A DNA stretch of 64,000 nucleotides from Zygnema cylindricum (Eukaryota; Streptophyta; Zygnematophyceae; Zygnematales; Zygnemataceae): positions 124,001-188,000 of the forward strand of contig JBBHKE010001813.1 in assembly GCA_037447655.1 (NCBI GenBank), in the 5' to 3' direction. The translations under genes were made by a program, and so were the position numbers. Each line of letters opens with the position of its first letter. Position 1 is the first letter of the stretch. A model generated the notes under the pieces. It saw nothing but the letters and a program-made list of their open reading frames with translations, did not search any database and was not told the origin of the DNA. Below are positions 33,465-46,700 of the stretch, one piece after another.

Positions 33465-35385
33465 ATGGAGGTCACAGAGTTACAGGTTATGGGCCCAACC
33501 TTTGGGGTGCCTATTTTCAATGGAACACGGTTTATATACTAGGAAACCATGATGATGGGTGCATTGTTTCAAAAACGGTTATGGGGCATTGTGAGCCGCC
33601 GTGTGCGTCGGCCAACTGCAAATTGGGAGTTCCACCATGGTTTAGAGGATCTCGATTCACAGAAGGATTTGTGAACGCAGAGGTGGTAGAGGATGTTGGA
33701 GAAAGCATCCTCTCCGACACAGGGAAGGAAAAGGGGAAGGAGAAACTCACACCGATGGCTACTAGATCAGTTTCGGTAGCAGATGTTGAAAAAACCAAGG
33801 CAAATGATACCAAAATTTGGGATTTCAACAACACCGTGGCGACTCATTTTATTCTCGGGCATCTCACTCAAGAAGTGGCTACACCTTATTTTCATTTGGG
33901 CAAGGCGGATGAGTTGTAGGAGGCTCTTGTTTATATTTACAAGAGTGGTACGATTCAGCAGGAGAAGCACGATGATCAAAAGGTACAGGCATATGTGTAC
34001 AAAGGGGGAAAGATGTTAGACTTTTGTAATGACTTGGCCGGGTTATTTATGGAGTTGGAGAGTGCAGGGAAAAAGGAGACCGAGAAAGTGAAGGTGAATA
34101 CTTTGTTGATGAAAATCCGAGATGATTATGAAAACATTGTTAACACGGTTCAGGATTTGCCAGATCATCGATTGATCTGAAACTCCGTTGTCGGGATGAT
34201 TTTGGTTCAGGAAAACACAACAGAGATTCGGGGAGGAGGAAAGAGTGTTGAAGCATTGGCTGCTGGAACTAACTGGGGGGATAAGGATTTCAAGAAACCT
34301 TATGGAAACTTTGGTGGAGGAGGAACAGGAAACCAATCGGGCGGATCTAGATCGAGGCCTCCGAAAGGGCTCTGTCACTTTTGTAAGAAGCTGAGACATT
34401 ATATGGCAGAGTGTACTAAGCTGATAGAGCCGAGATTGAAGAAGGAGCGGATCAAAAAACTAGCTGCAAGAAAGGAGAAGGCATTTGTGGGAACACAAGT
34501 CATGGGAGAGGATTCTGATGAGGACGATGGAGAACATCTCCTCAACGAGGAGCTGGAGGTGAAAGGTTAGCCGGAGATTCCAAGGAGGCAAAAGTGTGCT
34601 TTCGGTGGAGTAAGAGAAGCTCTTGAAGAAGGATGGATAAATGATTCAGGAGCCTCTATAAATATATGTGAGAAAAACCATTGTTTACCAAAATGAGAAA
34701 GATCCCTATAGTAGAGATAGATTATAGGGATGGGAGAATAGTAACCACTAATTTAGTGGGATCCGTGGATCTGAGAGTCTTAGTTGATGGAAAGACTTCC
34801 ATAGTCACTTTCTCTAATGTTCTTTTTATTCCAGAGTTGAATAAGAATCTAATCTCTATGTCGGTCTTAGATGATGAGGGTTTTGAGACTAGCAATAAGA
34901 AAGGAGTCTTTGTTGCTAGCTATGAGGATGAAGTGTACTTCACAGCTGAAGAAGGTAGCCAAGGAATGTTTAGGTTGAATTTGAGTAATAGAAAGACGGG
35001 AGTTTACTATGCTGGTGTAAGTGATTTGATGATGTGGCATAAAAAATTGGGACATGTGCATCTAGATAGATTGAAAGAAATGAAGAAAATGGGTGTAGTT
35101 GAGGGAATACATTTTGGGGACAATGAGACTTTGGATGATTGTAGCGGATGTGCTCAAGGTAAGGCCCACAGATTGTCTTTTCCAAAAACCGCAACATATA
35201 AGGGTGAAAAGGTCTTAGATCTAGTTCATACTGACATATGGGGACCGGCCAAAGTGCCATCAGTTGGAGGAAAAAGATTTATGTTTACTTTCATGTGTGT
35301 TTCATCCATGTTTTCCATGAGGTCTTTGTTGAAAATTCCTGGTATGCATGCGCCGGCATACCAAAAGAAAATTAGTTTTTTTTAG
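33465..35385 (+). mobile_element. Ty1/copia gag-protease-preintegrase remnant
   Basis: The gag starts MEVTELQVMGPTFGVPIFNG at 33465. Frames are then broken several times. A zinc knuckle CHFCKKLRHYMAEC (CX2CX4HX4C) lies at about 34372-34413. The protease active site WINDSGASINIC is at about 34631-34665, then NVLFIPELNKNLISMSVLD. A GAG_pre-integrase zinc region (WHKKLGHVHLDRL...CSGCAQGKAHR) follows, and the start of the integrase core (LDLVHTDIWGPAKVPSVGG). The text stops being copia-like shortly after, so integrase core, RT and RNase H are absent. Confidence 0.85.
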
Positions 35386-35629
35386 TATATGTCATTAAGT
35401 AGGGAATACAACGAAAACAAAACAAAATAAATAAAAAAGAATTATCATTATAATATCTTCATAATGAAGAGTGACTCACCGGATTCAAACATCCGCTTCA
35501 GAACGCTTATGTGGAAGGCTACGGTACGCTCAATGTATTCCTCTTTCTCCGCACTACATTGTAGTTTCCCATTTTGGGCACGCAATATGCCGTGGTACGT
35601 AATATATTAAGTTGTCTCGTAATATGACC

Positions 35630-35792
35630 TGGTACGCACGTACATGTACGCGAATGAGGATTTGAAGCTAAAATTTGTGTGTGTGAAAATCATTGACGAT
35701 TTTTAATTAGCGATCTATGGTTATGTGGTTCAACTCAATTTAGAACACGTGGATTACAAGCTCTACGCGATAGAACATCGTTCAAAATGTAG
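35630..35792. repeat. Dispersed repeat shared with 53990-54170
   Basis: Shared words include CGCACGTACATG, CACGTGGATTACAA and ATTCAAA-GTGTAGCAT-like text. The class is unknown. The MITE at 35793 begins exactly at its right part. Confidence 0.6.
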
Positions 35793-36317
35793 CATAGTTC
35801 AAAAGTAGGCGTTTTTATGGTAGACCTTTGGTAGGCGCAAGTTGTGTTATGGGCTTTTCATGTGATCTTCTTAGATCGCTTCTTTGATTAGCGACCGTCC
35901 GCTCGTCCAAATCTGACAATTTAAACAAAAAATACGTCAAAACTCACAAAATTTTTTTTTGTCCGAATGTTGAAAATTTAGACATGACGACATGACGTTT
36001 AATTCTCTATCGAATCATCGATCGATGTGCAACTCAACCCTGTTACTATATTTTTTCATTTTGCGACCCATACAATATGGGTCTTAAGGTCATATTGTAT
36101 TCGGACCTATTCGGACCAATTAAAACATTCGGACCAAAAATTGGACCAATTAAAACATTCGGACCAAAAATTTTATATACACTGTGATATTCGGACGATC
36201 GGACGGTTGCTGATCAAAGTAGCGATCTAAGAAGATCACATGAAAAGCCCATAACACAACTTGCGATAAAGGCGCCGACCAAAGGCCTACCATAAAAACG
36301 CCAACTTTTGAACTATG
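35793..36317. mobile_element. hAT-like MITE, foldback form, 525 bp
   Basis: The ends are CATAGTTCAAAAGTAGGCG and CCAACTTTTGAACTATG. About 130 bp at the right (36184-36317) is the reverse complement of the first 130 bp, so the right end is a copy of the left end. In the centre ATTCGGACCAATTAAAAC is tandemly repeated. The flanking 8-mers (AAATGTAG, ATTTGCAT) do not match, suggesting recombination after insertion. Confidence 0.75.
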
Positions 36318-36448
36318 ATTTGCATACGACGTCGACGGTTGTCATCGCCCGTCCAACCCGGAACTTATCTTGATTTTCCATGTGTGGAGCAATTTCACAC
36401 GGCCAGTTAATGGCGACCGTGAGAACGGTAATCAAAAAAATCACGTTA

Positions 36449-37159
36449 GGCCGGACTTCCAATAGGCGGTCTCGGTACATGTACCATACGTTTACTGATT
36501 GCCGTGTTTTCCATTAGGTCGACTCAATAAACCACTTTTTATTTGCGTGGCTCATTTTGATTGGTATCACGTATGTTAATATTCGGGACACTGAATTTCT
36601 AGAAAGAATCTTCGAACGCAAAGCCTGTACGTCATTAATATCTGTACAAAATTTGAATAAAAATATGTACGGGTGGACGAAACAAGATTTGTAAAAGCGG
36701 ACGCAAATGTCAGATTTGTACAACAAGGTCAGTGGATGGCGAAAGGAGCGTTAGAGTTCCTCCGTCAAATATTTTCTCGCGACTTTCAGTGGACTCGCAT
36801 CCACCCCGACGGAAGGCACATGGCCTATACGACGTGTAGGCACCAGATCGCGCGTTCATCGTGGATATTTTTAACAATTCCACGCGGCCCAATTTTACAC
36901 GTTCAGTGTGTGCGTTGTGTCCTCCCAGACGACACTCTGACGACATTAGCAACACATGGAAAGGTTCGCGAGAAGGTTCACGAGATGGCGTCTTAGATTA
37001 AAAAACCAGAGGATCGACGGTCAAGTTTTACGGCCATTACCTTAGGGATTTCCAGTAAAGATGTTTTTCCTGACGAAAAAAAAGTGGGATACGGAATGGT
37101 ACGAAAAAGTACGATCTTTTAGTAAACAGCCTCACTTTTTCGCTAATGGAAGTCCGGCC
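36449..37159. mobile_element. Tourist-like MITE, 711 bp
   Basis: Flanked by TTA at 36446-36448 and 37160-37162. The ends are GGCCGGACTTCCAATAGGCG and CGCTAATGGAAGTCCGGCC. Internal words (ACGACGTGTAGGC) are shared with 2864-3653 and 4821-5590. A 107-codon open frame inside is not a gene. Confidence 0.8.
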
Positions 37160-37329
37160 TTAACCACAAGGTGCCTGGATACGGCGATTGCGTCGCAGAT
37201 GCAAATAAAAAAACATCGGACGGTCAAATCTTACTCTTGGACGCTTGTAGAATCTTGGTGGAATTCCTGTAAGCATGTTTTAAATTAAAGAAAAAAAAAC
37301 GGTACGAAATGGTACGAAAATGTACAGTA

Positions 37330-37528
37330 CACCGTGAATCGTTATTAGCCTTATGTACGCTATATCGGCACCCCAAAATTTTGACATTGATAACTTAAAT
37401 ATAATAAAATACACTATTTAAGGACGTGGACCATAATCTGCCATGTCTCCTGGCACTAAATTAGAATGAATGATGCTAATTCTTTCTTTACACTAATAAT
37501 TTCTACACGCTAATAACGATTCAAGGTG
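37330..37528. mobile_element. TA-target MITE, 199 bp
   Basis: TA-flanked, ends CACCGTGAATCGTTATTAGC and GCTAATAACGATTCAAGGTG. It has the same length as the copy at 52361-52559 and shares ACTATTTAAGGACGTGGAC-like text with it. Confidence 0.75.
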
Positions 37529-37789
37529 TACTGCATCCAGTAAACGTCTACACTTTTTCGCTGATGGAGATTCACCTCTATTTAATATATACAATGAAGT
37601 CAATTTCGTACTAAAAACTGTACTAATTGGTATAAGTACGAACAGACAGTATTTTTTGTCCTTTTGGTATTATACATTTGGTACTATTGCGTATTTGTTC
37701 ACACTGCTTAAAAACTCAAAACGTCAAAAGTTGCGTACCGGTAGGGTGAAGTGCTTTCCTTCGTGCTTTCAATTTCGACCAGCCAGGCC

Positions 37790-40700
37790 ATGGCGGCCGT
37801 GTGTATCTCTCTGCTGCTGCTGGTTATGCGACACGTCACACAATCCTTTGCCTGGCCAATGCAGCCTGCTGATAGTGAGTCTATTTTTTCCTTCTGCTTC
37901 TTTTCTTTTACTGTCGACTCTAAAAAATCCGAATCTCTCACTCGTCTCTCGTTTTTTTCTCAGAGGTCGTTCTGGAAGCTGTGAAGCGAGGCGTCGTGAA
38001 TCCCGAGGCGTTTCCCGCCATCGAGTGCTCCCTTGGAGCCTTCGCGTGTGACATCGACGCCTATCCGTACTCCTTGTCAGTGCTGCTGGACTCCTTCGCT
38101 GGCCGCTCGCGCTTTGGCGGAGTTTTTCAATACCCTAATAAATAATAGATAACATTAACTCCTAAAATTTTCAATGTAAGGTTTTGGAGTTTATGGCTCT
38201 TGTACTTTGACGTACGGCTGCTTATGAAATTACGTATACAGGTTCGTACACCAGGTTTTAATAGAAACGAATGTGAGGTGAAAATAGCTCCCGCCTGGTT
38301 TAAATCGTGCAAATATGCGTCGTTGTTTGTTGAAGGTGGGAGCAGAGAAAAATAATTGTTTAACATGGGTTGTGTTTCATTAATATGGGTATTTTGGTTA
38401 AGAGAAGAGGGTAGGGGCGGGGGAGATGGAGGAGAGGGAGGACATAGAGAGATTGGGAGGAGAGAGAGGAGGCGAAGGAGATTGGTGACAGGGGGACCGG
38501 GGTGGGGTAGCCAAACAGGGAGGGATGGAGAGGGGATTGACGCGAAAAGACATAAATTGGCATAAGGAGGAGGAGGAAAGGTAGATGTGAGAGACAGAGG
38601 GAGTGCACCGAACGAGAGCTCGTAGGATGGAGGGAAATTGAGAGAGGAGAGGGATATGGAAGAAAGACGGGAAACCAAGATATGAGGGAACTGAAAGTAG
38701 AGGAGAAGAGGGAGTATAAGGGAGAAGGACTTGAGGAAGAGAGGGAAGAAGTGATGAGGAGAATGAAGGGCAGAGTGTGTGTCGAAGGGAGAGGTGGAAG
38801 GATATGGGAAGGGAAATGGACGAGAATAGTAGAGGGTGGGTGATAGGAATGGGAGAGAGATGGAGAGAGAAACAAGCAAAGTAGGGGAAGGAGGGTGGGA
38901 AGTGGAATGTTTTGCCAAGGATATGTGCTTAGGGAGAGGGGAAGAAGCAGGGATGAGAGAGCAATGGAAGAGGGAAAAAAGAGGGAGAGAGAAAATGTGT
39001 TGGCAAAGGACAGCTTGAGAGGCGGGAGGGGAAGGAGATACCGGAATGGGATAGGAAAAGGGCAGCGAGAGGAGTTTGGAGAAGAAGTGAGAGAGGCCTA
39101 CGAGATGGAGGGAGTTATGAGAAGTATTGGTAATTGGAGAAAGAAACATGGAAAGAGAGAGGGAGGAAAGAGTGGAGAAAACGGAGGGGATACGGAGAAA
39201 ACTATAGAGAGAGGAATGGTTTATGGGCAAGGCAAAGGGAAAACAAGAACTTGCTGAGGGAGAAGTAAGTAGAGATGCTGACGGAAAGGGGAAGAGGTGG
39301 GGTGAAGGAGATACTAACCTGAATAGAAAAATATTATTTGCAGGGATTTAAGTGGCTTGGGATTGAGAGGGACGATTGCGTCGGAGATTGGCAATCTCAC
39401 AAGAGTTCATTCTATGTGAGTGCACATGGGGAGAGATGGAGAGAAGGGATGGAAGAGGGGAGAGGAGAGAGGGGAGAGGGGATAGGTGAGAGGGGAGAGG
39501 GGAGAGGTGGGAGAGAGAGGGAGAAGGGGAAAGCGGTAGAGAGGAGAGTGCATTTGAGATGGCATGGATGAGGTCATTTTGATAAGTGTTTATAGATTTA
39601 ATTGGATCAAATATAGTCTTGAAAACCGAATATTTCTATCGTTTCGTATGTCCTCGCGGTGAATTTTTGACCAATGATAGGAACTTCGAACTGTCCCGTG
39701 TACTAAACAACCCCTCATGTGTTCCGACGCTTTTAGGGATAGTTGAAATCATAGTTCAAAAGTAGGTGAAAGTAGGCCCATACAATATGCCTATTGTACG
39801 CAAAACATACAATATGACCTTAAGACCCATATTGTATTGGTCGCAAAATGAAAAAAAATAGTAACAGGGTTGAGTTGCATATCCATCGATAGAGAGTTAA
39901 ACGTCATGTCTAAATTTTGAAAAACATTCTGACAAAAAAATATTTTTCTCTGAGTTTTGAGGTATTTTTTATTTAAACCGTCAGATTTAGACGATCGGAC
40001 GGTCGCTGATCAAAGTAGCGATCTAAGAAGATCACATGAAAAGCCCATAACACAACTTACGATACGACTATCGTCAGATTTGGACGATCGGACGGTCGCT
40101 GATCAAAGTAGCTATTTAAGAAGATCACATGAAAAGCCCATAACACAACTTACGATAAAGGTGCCTACAAAAGGCCTACAATAGAAACGCCTACTTTTGA
40201 ACTATGGTTGAAATGTTGAATGCACATTCCGTACGTTAAATACAATACTTACGTGTCGTACCATACACAGTTGGCTTTCCGTATGCATTTTTTACGTCAT
40301 CTTACGTCTTTTAACTAAACATTTTTGGTTCGCATTTAAAAATGTACGTTATTTAAATTCGATTTCTCGCAGCCTCGACGTGCACGCCACCCCCAAAAAG
40401 ACAATTTCACTAAACGAAATTTTTAAAGCTGAAATATAGTCGTAAGTTTGATTTTGTAGTGACCAACTTCATTTCACATGGGTTTTCTTTCAACGTTTTT
40501 CTTGTGTCTACCTGATTAAAACATTTCAGAGCTGGATAAGCTGGTCCATGGGATAAATTGAACTTAGAGACAAATAGTTGTTTGAAGAGCACCGTGTTTT
40601 TTGATGCCCTATAAAATCGAGCGCATTGTGCAAATCTTAAAATTGATGCAATTTTTTCGAGAAAGCTGTTAAATTGAGAATGAACTATGACTCATCTCGT

Positions 40701-43700
40701 TTTGGTTCCTTTTAGTTGTTTTATGCGATTGTGATCTTCTCCTTTAGATGCGAACTTCTGTTTTATGGAGAATTAAACTTTTGGGCATAAATGATGCTTT
40801 TTCTTTTTTAGTTTTACGAATTTTTATTATTTTAGCATGTGATTTCACGCATAGAAAGTAGTTAAGATGTACATAATTTCGTGAGGATTTGATTTGGCCA
40901 AACCTTCTATTGATGTTTTCAGTTTGGAGAAATTCTGACAGGGCAAGTACGTTTATGCTTAAGAGCTCATGTTTGTAGTGCTCTTTCTTCTAGTTTTCTA
41001 AAATCATTTCCAGTTCAAACCGCGGGAGTTTTTTGTACACTCTATTTGTGTTGTGAACAATTGGGTTGTGTGCACATACGTCTTCTTACTAAATTTGTTG
41101 TATATCAATGTTATTAAATAATGGTTAATCATTTTATCTAGAAGATGTTAGGAATATCCTTGTTTCTTTTTTCAATAATGATCTAGAACCTGACGGCGCA
41201 GGTTTGTTTCTATGAATCCCAAACATAAAATCTCGCATCGTTGATTTTTCAATGTGAATGGAGCCTATCATATGTGGGTGTTGGTGTCAGAAACTTATCT
41301 AACAACCAATTAAGTGGAAGCATTCCACCTTCTATCGGCCGATTGAAAACCCTTCAAGACTTGTAAGAACTGATCTCCAGTACAGTTTAGATTGTTTTGG
41401 GTTTTCACCTAGAATATCAAAGAACATTCGACCATTTTTCAAAAGTTTGTTTGTTGTGTTTTTTTTGTTCCGAAAAAGCAGCGAATTACAAGAATAAGGG
41501 TCACTCCATTTGCTTGTTCTATCTATCTATAGGCATTCACATTGGGGAAACATGAAGGAGTCATTTGTTCTCAACTCCTAACAAATATCTCGATGTTATG
41601 ACTCAAAATTAAAAAGAGTGTTTTTTGCACAGATTTTCTCACGTGTTTGAGTTTCCTTTTCTCTTTATTTCAGCTCATTAGGTTTTCCACTATGCCATGA
41701 AGCTGAATAGCAGATTATAACCATACCTGGTACACTAAACTAAAAAAAAATACATTATAATCTCGTAGGATCATCTGTTGTTTGCTTTCTAAACTATTTA
41801 TACTGATAGCTATTGTATACATACTGCTTGTTTGAAGACATTAGTTTTATTGAAAGTTATGGCAGTTATGCATATCAAAAAGTGTCAAAAAAGTGTCATT
41901 TCATGTCAAAATTTCTTGTTCATCCTACATGAAGTGCATATCCATGTATTTGTTATAATATCCTACATGCGCAATTAATGTGGGAGGGAGGGTGTGATGT
42001 GGTACAGATGGCTATATGGGAACCAACTTAGTGGACCCATACCATCATCCATTGCTGAATTGACATCCCTCCAATCCTTGTATGGACACATTCTTGTGAA
42101 TTATGCTTGTATTTCCTTTCAGTCACAATTAGAATTTTCAGGATATGATCACATGTTTGAGGAGCTCAGACTCGATTGAAGTATCTGCTCCAATTGTCCG
42201 TGGGACAGTTTGTAGGTTTATGTTACAACTTTGCATCATACTCTCCACATTCGTCTTCTGATTTTGAGAATATTCAACAAGAATTTCTAGCAAGAATACC
42301 TAGAAAAGGCAAAACCTCCAATAGTTTCTCATATTTTCGGTGGTAAGATCATGTTTTTTGGGTTTAAATGTTTCATTTTTTCTTTCATGATTTCGGTGGA
42401 CAATCATCACCTTTTGTTCACAAATCCTTTTCAAACCATAATCGTCCGATTTCCTCTGAAAGAGGACAAGAGTTACTTCGCTAAGGAAGAGAGTTTTTTC
42501 TTATAAGAAAGTTAAATCATCTTAAATTGATTTTTTTGTCGCTTTATTATGCTTCAAACAACATTCTTCTGTTTCGCTGTAAGCTTCATGCTTATAATAC
42601 GAATGACACATTTTATTGGGAGGGTGGGGGGTGTAGAAGTTTATTTAACAATCAGTTGAGTGGAACGATTCCATCATCCATCAGTGGATTAAGTTCCCTC
42701 TCAGGATTGTAAGGCTTCTTATATAAGGATTTTTTCTGTGTTTTACTTACCAGCCCAATTTAAAAAAACAATCACAATTTTTTCAAAGCGGTTACTTTTC
42801 AGTCGTTCATGTAGTGCATTGTCATAATGGTTTACTTAGAGTTGAAGAGTGTCAACAATCTGGGATATCCATGGACTTGCTATAAAGCTCTCAAATCTCT
42901 TTTTTTTATCTTTGGTTTTTTTAGCTTATTTTCGGGTTCATCCGGTTAAAACCATATCTTTTTGGATTTCCCTATTTCTCCTACTCTCATTTGATTTTGC
43001 ACCAACATAGAAACTGGATTTTTCTTTTGTAAAACGAAATGACTATCACCTGATGTTTTTGCTTTATCGCCTGTCACATTCATGAGGCAATTGTCTCTTT
43101 TTTTTTCCAGCAGTCAAACCGTGAATAATATGGCATTGAGTTTGATTTCAAAGAGCGCAATTATTTTCTGAAACTGAATGAAGATGGACACACAGTTATT
43201 GAACATAAAACTCATCATTATAACATTTTAGGGCATCTTTTAAACATGATTTTTTTTTATCTCTCTTAGAATTGAATTGTACAAGTCTAACTTGAAATCA
43301 AGACATTAAAATTTCGGTATACGTGACTGTGCCCAAGTCAAGGGAAAATACATAAGCGACATTGCATACAATTTCTTCCTTTCTTTTGCCAACACATTTG
43401 AAGTTGGGAGGCTACAGATGGCTTTATGGAAATAATTTAAATGGAACCATTCCAACATCTATGGGGGAATTGACATCCCTTCAATATTTGTAAGGTCACC
43501 TCCTTTTTGAATCATGATTTTTTTTTTCATTTCAAACTTTTTGGTTTTGATAAGCTTTTTACTCGTGTTCATTTTGGAGAAAAATAAACATTTGGGACCA
43601 AGAAGTCATAGAATAACATGTGATATATATTGGTATAAGATGGAAATGTCGATTTTATCATTTCTACCACATTCGTGTCTACATTGACTAAGAACCTATG

Positions 43701-46700
43701 ATTCGCGTGGAGGACAAGATGTCTTGGACAAGTATTTAAAATTATAATTAATATATTCTCTTTATGACTTTTTATAAACAATGCATTCAAAGGGGGTGTT
43801 TTCATGATTTTTTTTTAAACATTGCATTCAACGGGGGAAAAGGGGGAGGAATGGAATAGATGGTTAAGTAGCAACCAATTGAGTGGAACCATTCCATCGT
43901 CCATGGGTCAACTGACTTCCCTCCTATACTTGTAAGTTCACAGCACATGGGTTTCAGAAATGTCTAGACCTTCAAAGTCAAATGTTAAATTTAGTCAGCT
44001 TTTTTTTTTTGCCCGAATTTTTCATGGCTTCATTATTCCACATGTACATCCTAGTAATGTGAAAGGATGCACTTTGGTGGAAAAAATTATTAAAGGTCCC
44101 ATAAAAAGATTGGGGATGTAAGAAAGTGTTTTGAAAACCATAATGTGATTTAGTCACTTGCAAATTTTCATGATATGTGGTGGCGTGGATCTGGATATTG
44201 TGATCTTTAATTTTGATTTCAACGGTAATGGAAATATGTTACATGTTCCTAGTCAAAAACGATTATTATAAGTAATTTGTTGTTTGCAATGGCCCACACA
44301 TATTGTAACAATACAGTATTTGAACTTTAAATATAAATATTTGTTTTGGAAAAGTACAACGTATTTTTGAGAAAGGTTCAAAAAATCCAAAACAACTGGT
44401 TCAAATGATCGAAAATTCTGAACGTCAGTTGTAATTTGGTACGGCCCAAAAATAATAAAATCGGCTATGCTTCATTTGTCCACTCTAGTATAAAGAAGTG
44501 CCTGGAAGTATTGCACCTTGGATGTCCTTCAAGCATATTTGTTTTCTTCAACGTATGTATTTTGGGTATACGCATTCCTTATCTTAAGTCGTTTTTAATT
44601 TGTATTTTACATCTAGTTTGTGTACTTAAATGTACTTTTATTTGTACATATATGTGATATATTTGTTAGACACTTGTACTTGAATTGTGTCTACATAGGC
44701 TTCTTGTTTACATAAATAGATACAAATCTAATTGCAACAAAATGTTTTGGGAGTTTGTGATATTTGGCTCAAATAATCGGGCACAAGGAAACTATTTTGA
44801 ACCACCAATTGCAGTTCAAAAACTGTGTCGTCACGGTACACAATTTTTACAGAACGGATATTATGTTTAAAGTAAATTTTTTATGTGGCAAAGGGGTTTT
44901 TTGGCTAGACCTACAGTTTTTATTGTCAATCCTTTTCCCACGCATCTTTTGTCGCTTTGACAATTTTTTCACCATGTTCAACATCTATGTCATGTTATTG
45001 ATATTGTTGTTGAGGTTCAATTTTTTTTACATGTATAGGACATGGATTTATCCCAATTGAAAAAAAACTGAGAATTTCTCGGTCAAAACTCCATTCTAAG
45101 TAGCTAGTAGGAATGGGACCTAGGGATGGATTTTAGAGGTCAAAATTTCATATTGTGATGTTAAGAAGGGATACACCCAGTTTACTGTACGGTCTAAATT
45201 TACAAAATTTATATATGTAATAAAGTAGTTATGATAACGTAGATAACATTCCTTTTTGTGAACGCGGTTTGATTGTTTGTAGACAGAGTGGTGTGGCAAC
45301 TTTTTTTTCCCCCTTTAAGGTGAAAAACTACCTATTCTGGACTTACAAGGCATTTTCTCGTCGTTGCTATCAAATCCTTGTCAATTTTATTTTATATTTT
45401 ATGGTTTATGGTTTAACAAACAGGCTACATTTGGGTGTTGGGGAAGATGACAGAACCTTAGATGGTAACCAGTTGAGTGGTAACATTCCTCGATCTTTCA
45501 GCAATTTGACGTCTCTGCAGTACTTGTAAGGAAATTAATAATTTGTCTTGTAAAAAAAATGAGAGATTTTTTTGCCATGATTTAACATTTGCAGTAAGAG
45601 CGTCCTTGCTTCATCAAATGCTGACGTCCATGGGCTCTCTTTATGTGTTGGTTTAACACTAGAGTTGGAAATGAATCGATCCGACAGAAATCCGAAAATT
45701 TATTTATGTTCGGAATCAAAACGATCGCGTCTTTGTTAATAAATTTTGGTTTCTGTATTGCAAATATCCAAAAGTTGATCGCACTCGTACGATTTGAAAC
45801 ATACTTTCTAGCGCGGTAAAAACAAGTGGTTTGTCGTTTACAGTCTGATATCTACTCCGCTGGCGTAACATTGATTCCAAGATCTTATGGACGTCCGATT
45901 TTGTGTTTCGCGGACGGTCAAGATCTTGGTTCTCACACGTGCGAAGGAATATGTACTTGGCTTTGGCGACTATCATTTTCATTGGTTTTCTGAACGGGGT
46001 GCAAAAAAACATCCTTTCACAAAATCTGCGTCCAAAAAGTAGTAAGGCCCTGCACTCAAAACGAGGTATAAAGCAGTTAAAAACAACTCCAATGAGTAAA
46101 TATAACTTCCAATCTTGGACTTATTTCCATTCCGGGAACCGACTGAAGTAGATTAAACCATAAGACCTTTTTGCTTAAGCACGAGGTATGAAAAAGGGCT
46201 TCCTTGAAGGGAAGAGGCTTTTTTTTTCTTGACTACTGCGACAACACTACATCCCGTCAATTCCTTTCATTTTGTTTTCAAATTGACCCTTGAAAATAAG
46301 AGAACTAAAGAACATGTAAATGTTTAAAGACCAACGGTGTTGTTTCACCTGGATTTTTTTCATTGAAATGAAGAGGCATAAGTCGTGGGAAAGAAAACCT
46401 TGCTTTTTGGATGTGGTGGAAAATAAGCAAAGTTGTTGGTGCACTTTTGCTCGCCCAAATGAGTTGTTCAATTTTTTGGTTGTTGTCTCCATGTTATTTA
46501 ACTTACCGTCGTTTATAATCTTCTGTGAAACTGTTTGGTTGTGAAATGTTTTCGTACTTTTTTTTTTGCATCCTTAACCACTGTAGGTATTTTAAGTTCT
46601 ACCCTGTGGCAAAACAAAAAACCTTAATGGAGCTTTTTCCAATAATTTTTCCTACTTACCAGAATCCAACTTCCAACCAGTCGCTAGTAATCTTTCGAAA

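Noticed and set aside
36673-36996. 107-codon frame
   Set aside because: It lies wholly inside the Tourist-like MITE 36449-37159 and is not kept open in related elements.
38127-39230. Minus-strand open frame of 367 codons, Ser/Leu/Pro-rich
   Set aside because: It is the complement of the purine-rich intron tract, which lacks the bases needed to make stops. Composition is low-complexity and exon 3 of the LRR gene lies just beyond it on the other strand.
44490-44570. Possible extra LRR exon (text CCTGGAAGTATTGCACCTTG)
   Set aside because: It lacks the conserved LxxNxLSG start, an in-phase acceptor and the TT/gt end shared by all other LRR exons.
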